Shown here piece by piece: positions 62,071 to 64,000 of a DNA stretch of 64,000 bases. Location of the stretch: contig NZ_JAIFRO010000003.1 in assembly GCF_019659805.1 (NCBI RefSeq), positions 62,001-126,000 on the forward strand. The letters run 5' to 3'. The DNA comes from Bartonella raoultii. Its GTDB lineage: Bacteria > Pseudomonadota > Alphaproteobacteria > Rhizobiales > Rhizobiaceae. Each line of letters starts with the position of its first letter. Position 1 is the stretch's first letter. The notes beneath the pieces were generated by a model that had not been told where the DNA came from, did no database searches, and was given only the letters and a program-made list of their open reading frames with translations. The translations under genes and the position numbers were made by a program.

Positions 62071-62439
62071 ATGGTTACACCATTTGGTAAAACCTTACGA
62101 AAACTTCGTATTGATCACTCAGAACGCCTTTTAGATATGGCTAAAAAATTAGGTGTATCTGTAGTGTTTTTATCTTCTGTAGAAATTGGCAAAAAATCAG
62201 TACCTATTGGAATGGAAGAGAAGATCATAGAGCTTTATAGCTTGGATCAAGAGAGAGCTAGTCTCTTAAGAAGAGAGGCTGATGCTTGTCGTAAGAGTTT
62301 TACCATTAAATCTTCTGATTCATTTCGTTCTGAAATTCTTGGTATGTTGGTTAGAAGTTTAGAGAGTTTTTCATCACAAGACTTAGCAGAATTTAAAAAA
62401 TTATTGGAGAAAATTGGCAAAAAAACAGAGGTCCTATAG
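62071..62439 (+). CDS. XRE-family regulator at the right prophage end
   Basis: Protein of 122 aa. Helix-turn-helix at about 5-45 (FGKTLRKLRIDHSERLLDMAKKLGVSVVFLSSVEIGKK), then a helical C-terminal half (SFRSEILGMLVRSLESFSSQDLAEFKKLLEKIG). It stands alone between the toxin-antitoxin pair and attR. It may be a second phage regulator or cargo; its sites are not evident. Confidence 0.75.
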   Translation: MVTPFGKTLRKLRIDHSERLLDMAKKLGVSVVFLSSVEIGKKSVPIGMEEKIIELYSLDQERASLLRREADACRKSFTIKSSDSFRSEILGMLVRSLESFSSQDLAEFKKLLEKIGKKTEVL

Positions 62440-62539
62440 AGGTATGTTGCAAAGTTCTATTTCCGCACCTTTATTCTATCTCTCCTAACCCTAAAAAAAG
62501 TATGAAGAATCAATAATTTATTAGAAATACAAAATGCAA

Positions 62540-62614
<75 letters not shown>

Positions 62615-62711
62615 GTTTAATAATGTTGCATACACCATATAGAATGATAAAGGTCAATACCTCATTTTATTTTCTCTTTAACTCGCTATAAGTAAATAAA
62701 AAAATATTTCT

Positions 62712-63074
62712 TTAGGCAGCTATTAGTATTTTCTCAACTTCATTGACGAGTTCACGCAAATGAAAAGGCTTAGAAAGTATTTTTGCATCCGGAGGAGTAT
62801 CACTATTTGAATGCAACGCGACTGCCGCAAAACCGGTAATAAACATTACGCGTAAATCAGGATCAATTTCTGTTGCACGTCGTGCTAGTTCTATTCCATC
62901 CATTTCTGGCATGACAATATCAGTAAGGAGAAGAGAAAATGGTTCTTCTTGTAAACGTTCATATGCGCTAGCGCCATTATCGAAGTCAGCAACTTCATAG
63001 CCAGCACGCTCTAAAGCCTTTACTAAAAAACGACGCATATCGTTATCATCTTCTGCGAGCAGGATTCGTTTCAT
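62712..63074 (-). CDS. cpdR: Single-domain response regulator CpdR
   Basis: Receiver-only protein of 120 aa. The acidic pocket AEDDNDMR, phospho-acceptor in LLLTDIVMPEMDG (about D52), the FITGF switch region and the conserved LSKPFHLREL lysine are present. In alphaproteobacteria CpdR, controlled by the CckA-ChpT relay, directs the ClpXP protease to cell-cycle targets such as CtrA. No output domain follows. Confidence 0.9.
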   Translation of the reverse strand: MKRILLAEDDNDMRRFLVKALERAGYEVADFDNGASAYERLQEEPFSLLLTDIVMPEMDGIELARRATEIDPDLRVMFITGFAAVALHSNSDTPPDAKILSKPFHLRELVNEVEKILIAA

Positions 63075-63434
63075 GGTTATGTTCCAATTGCTCCATTTAT
63101 CAGAGTTTTTGCCACATTAGATTATACAATAGAGAATATTTATAAAAAAGATGGTAAAACTTTTATAATCCGAATGAATGACAAAATGGTTAATTCTTAT
63201 ATATTATCTCCTAAAATAAAGAATATTTGTTGTAACTTTATTAAATTCGAAATGTATGTGACTAAAAAAAGCTGCATAAATAATAAAAATGCCATTAAAT
63301 ACAGATTCTGTTTTTTTTCGTACATTTTTACGAATGTGCATTGTTGCTTTCATCAGCTTATTTTTAGAATTTTCTTTAAAAGAGTTAGAATCATTATTTT
63401 GTATGACACTTTTGGATAGCCTTATTAAAAGACA
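63075..63434. other. Intergenic region between cpdR and hydrolase gene
   Basis: About 360 bp, AT-rich. Rightward frames here are short and low-complexity and are not supported. It should hold the cpdR promoter on the minus strand, but no clear box pair is seen. Confidence 0.5.
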
Positions 63435-64000
63435 TTATTTTATGATTCTTTTTCTAGGAATAAATGCATCAAATGCAGCCCAAAATTGTTGTTTGTAAGA
63501 TTCTTCATACATAATTGTATCTAGCTTAGCGCCCGTAATTGTAAGGCTCTCTGTTAGATGTGTCTGTTGGCATAATTGCCGTATTTCGATATTGTTAATA
63601 ATATTATTTTGATTGGCAAGGATAAACAATGTTGGAATTTGTAAATGCCCATTTAGTATATTTTTCTTCATAATATCAATTGTGTTGAATACAGATGCCA
63701 TCCATTGAAATGTAGGAGGTTTTATAAAAAAGGTGGGGGATGAAAGGATTTTATGGGTATCTAAAAATTGCGTATTTTCTTGTTTTAATTTTTTTCTACT
63801 TTTAGCTGGTAAAAATCCAAGCCCTATATCCGAAAGAAATTGCGATAACTTATGCTGGAAACCATTTACATTATTACCAAATGGAGCAAAAAGTGGAGAA
63901 ATGCAAAGCATTCTATTAAATTTAGGGTTAAGGATATCCAACCCACTTAGTGCTATTAATCCACCCATTCCGTAGGTAAGCATATAATAAGGTGGTGGAC
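63435..64000 (-). CDS. Alpha/beta-hydrolase (lysophospholipase-like), partial, catalytic residues lost
   Basis: The C-terminal part of a monoacylglycerol/lysophospholipase-type hydrolase; the gene continues beyond the window. The alignment-forming context is clear: PPPYYMLTYGMGGLIAL is the nucleophile elbow, normally (A/G)HSMGGLIAL, but Ser is replaced by Gly. The acid position in LFILANQNNII is Asn where relatives have Asp. GAKLDTIMYE has Leu where the catalytic His normally stands, and FWAAFDAFI closes the fold. A non-catalytic derivative is the simplest reading. The residue comparison relies on remembered family patterns. Confidence 0.7.
   Translation of the reverse strand, partial: PPPYYMLTYGMGGLIALSGLDILNPKFNRMLCISPLFAPFGNNVNGFQHKLSQFLSDIGLGFLPAKSRKKLKQENTQFLDTHKILSSPTFFIKPPTFQWMASVFNTIDIMKKNILNGHLQIPTLFILANQNNIINNIEIRQLCQQTHLTESLTITGAKLDTIMYEESYKQQFWAAFDAFIPRKRIIK

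Noticed and set aside
63174..63498. Small rightward frames between cpdR and the hydrolase gene
   Set aside because: Short, Phe/Ile/Cys-rich frames in AT-rich DNA, partly antisense to the hydrolase gene, with no family resemblance.

Overview
The window looks like an AT-rich alphaproteobacterium of the Rhizobiales, most likely Bartonella. The host genes that point there are cckA, purM/purN, a Hda-type DnaA regulator, an NDUFS4-like complex I subunit and cpdR. The species assignment is inference; no search was run.

Host flanks. Left (1-7788): 3' part of cckA, purN-purM on the minus strand, an AI-2E/PerM-type permease overlapping hdaA, tRNA-Pro(UGG), the complex I subunit gene and tRNA-Arg(UCU). 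Right (62540-64000): tRNA-Val(GAC), cpdR and a partial alpha/beta-hydrolase gene whose catalytic residues appear to be lost.

Between them lies a prophage bounded by an 18-bp perfect direct repeat (7789-7806 and 62538-62555). The right copy is the 3' end of tRNA-Val. The left arm, read leftward, holds a tyrosine integrase, a YqaJ-type exonuclease and a RecT/Bet annealing protein. Next come a repressor with four TTCAT-N5-ATGAA operators, a dNTP pyrophosphohydrolase-like protein, a RuvC-like nuclease, two DUF1376-like replication proteins, an antirepressor, a YdcK-like repeat protein, SSB and two secreted or membrane morons. The late region encodes terminase, a P22-type portal, scaffold, N4-gp56-type capsid, tail accessory and DNA-stabilisation proteins, ejection-type proteins, a transglycosylase, three tandem tail-collar fibres, an 1835-aa coiled-coil fibre, endolysin and spanins. 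Two toxin-antitoxin pairs are cargo.

The most striking feature is a second integrated element of about 15.3 kb (22525-37837) inside the phage terminase large-subunit gene. It splits terL at codon 369 and removes the last nuclease aspartate. Its ends share an imperfect 18-bp repeat with an 8-bp identical core, and joining across them restores a 442-codon TerL in frame. It carries its own P4-type integrase, an AlpA-like factor, a CHC2/Toprim primase, a DUF3987 protein, a single-chain type ISP-like restriction-modification enzyme inside 189-bp inverted repeats, and three YdcK-like repeat proteins. It has no virion genes. Without it the phage is about 39.5 kb, a normal size for a P22-like podovirus. 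The arrangement suggests a satellite-like island parked in the packaging gene of its host phage.

Phage and island also share a regulatory cassette. An approximately 82-nt three-stem RNA resembling the phage C4 antisense RNA occurs twice in the prophage (before a small gene and before the antirepressor) and once in the island (before a YdcK-like gene). The genes that follow end in a conserved stop region and a GC-rich terminator. Stem-preserving changes among the copies support the structure.
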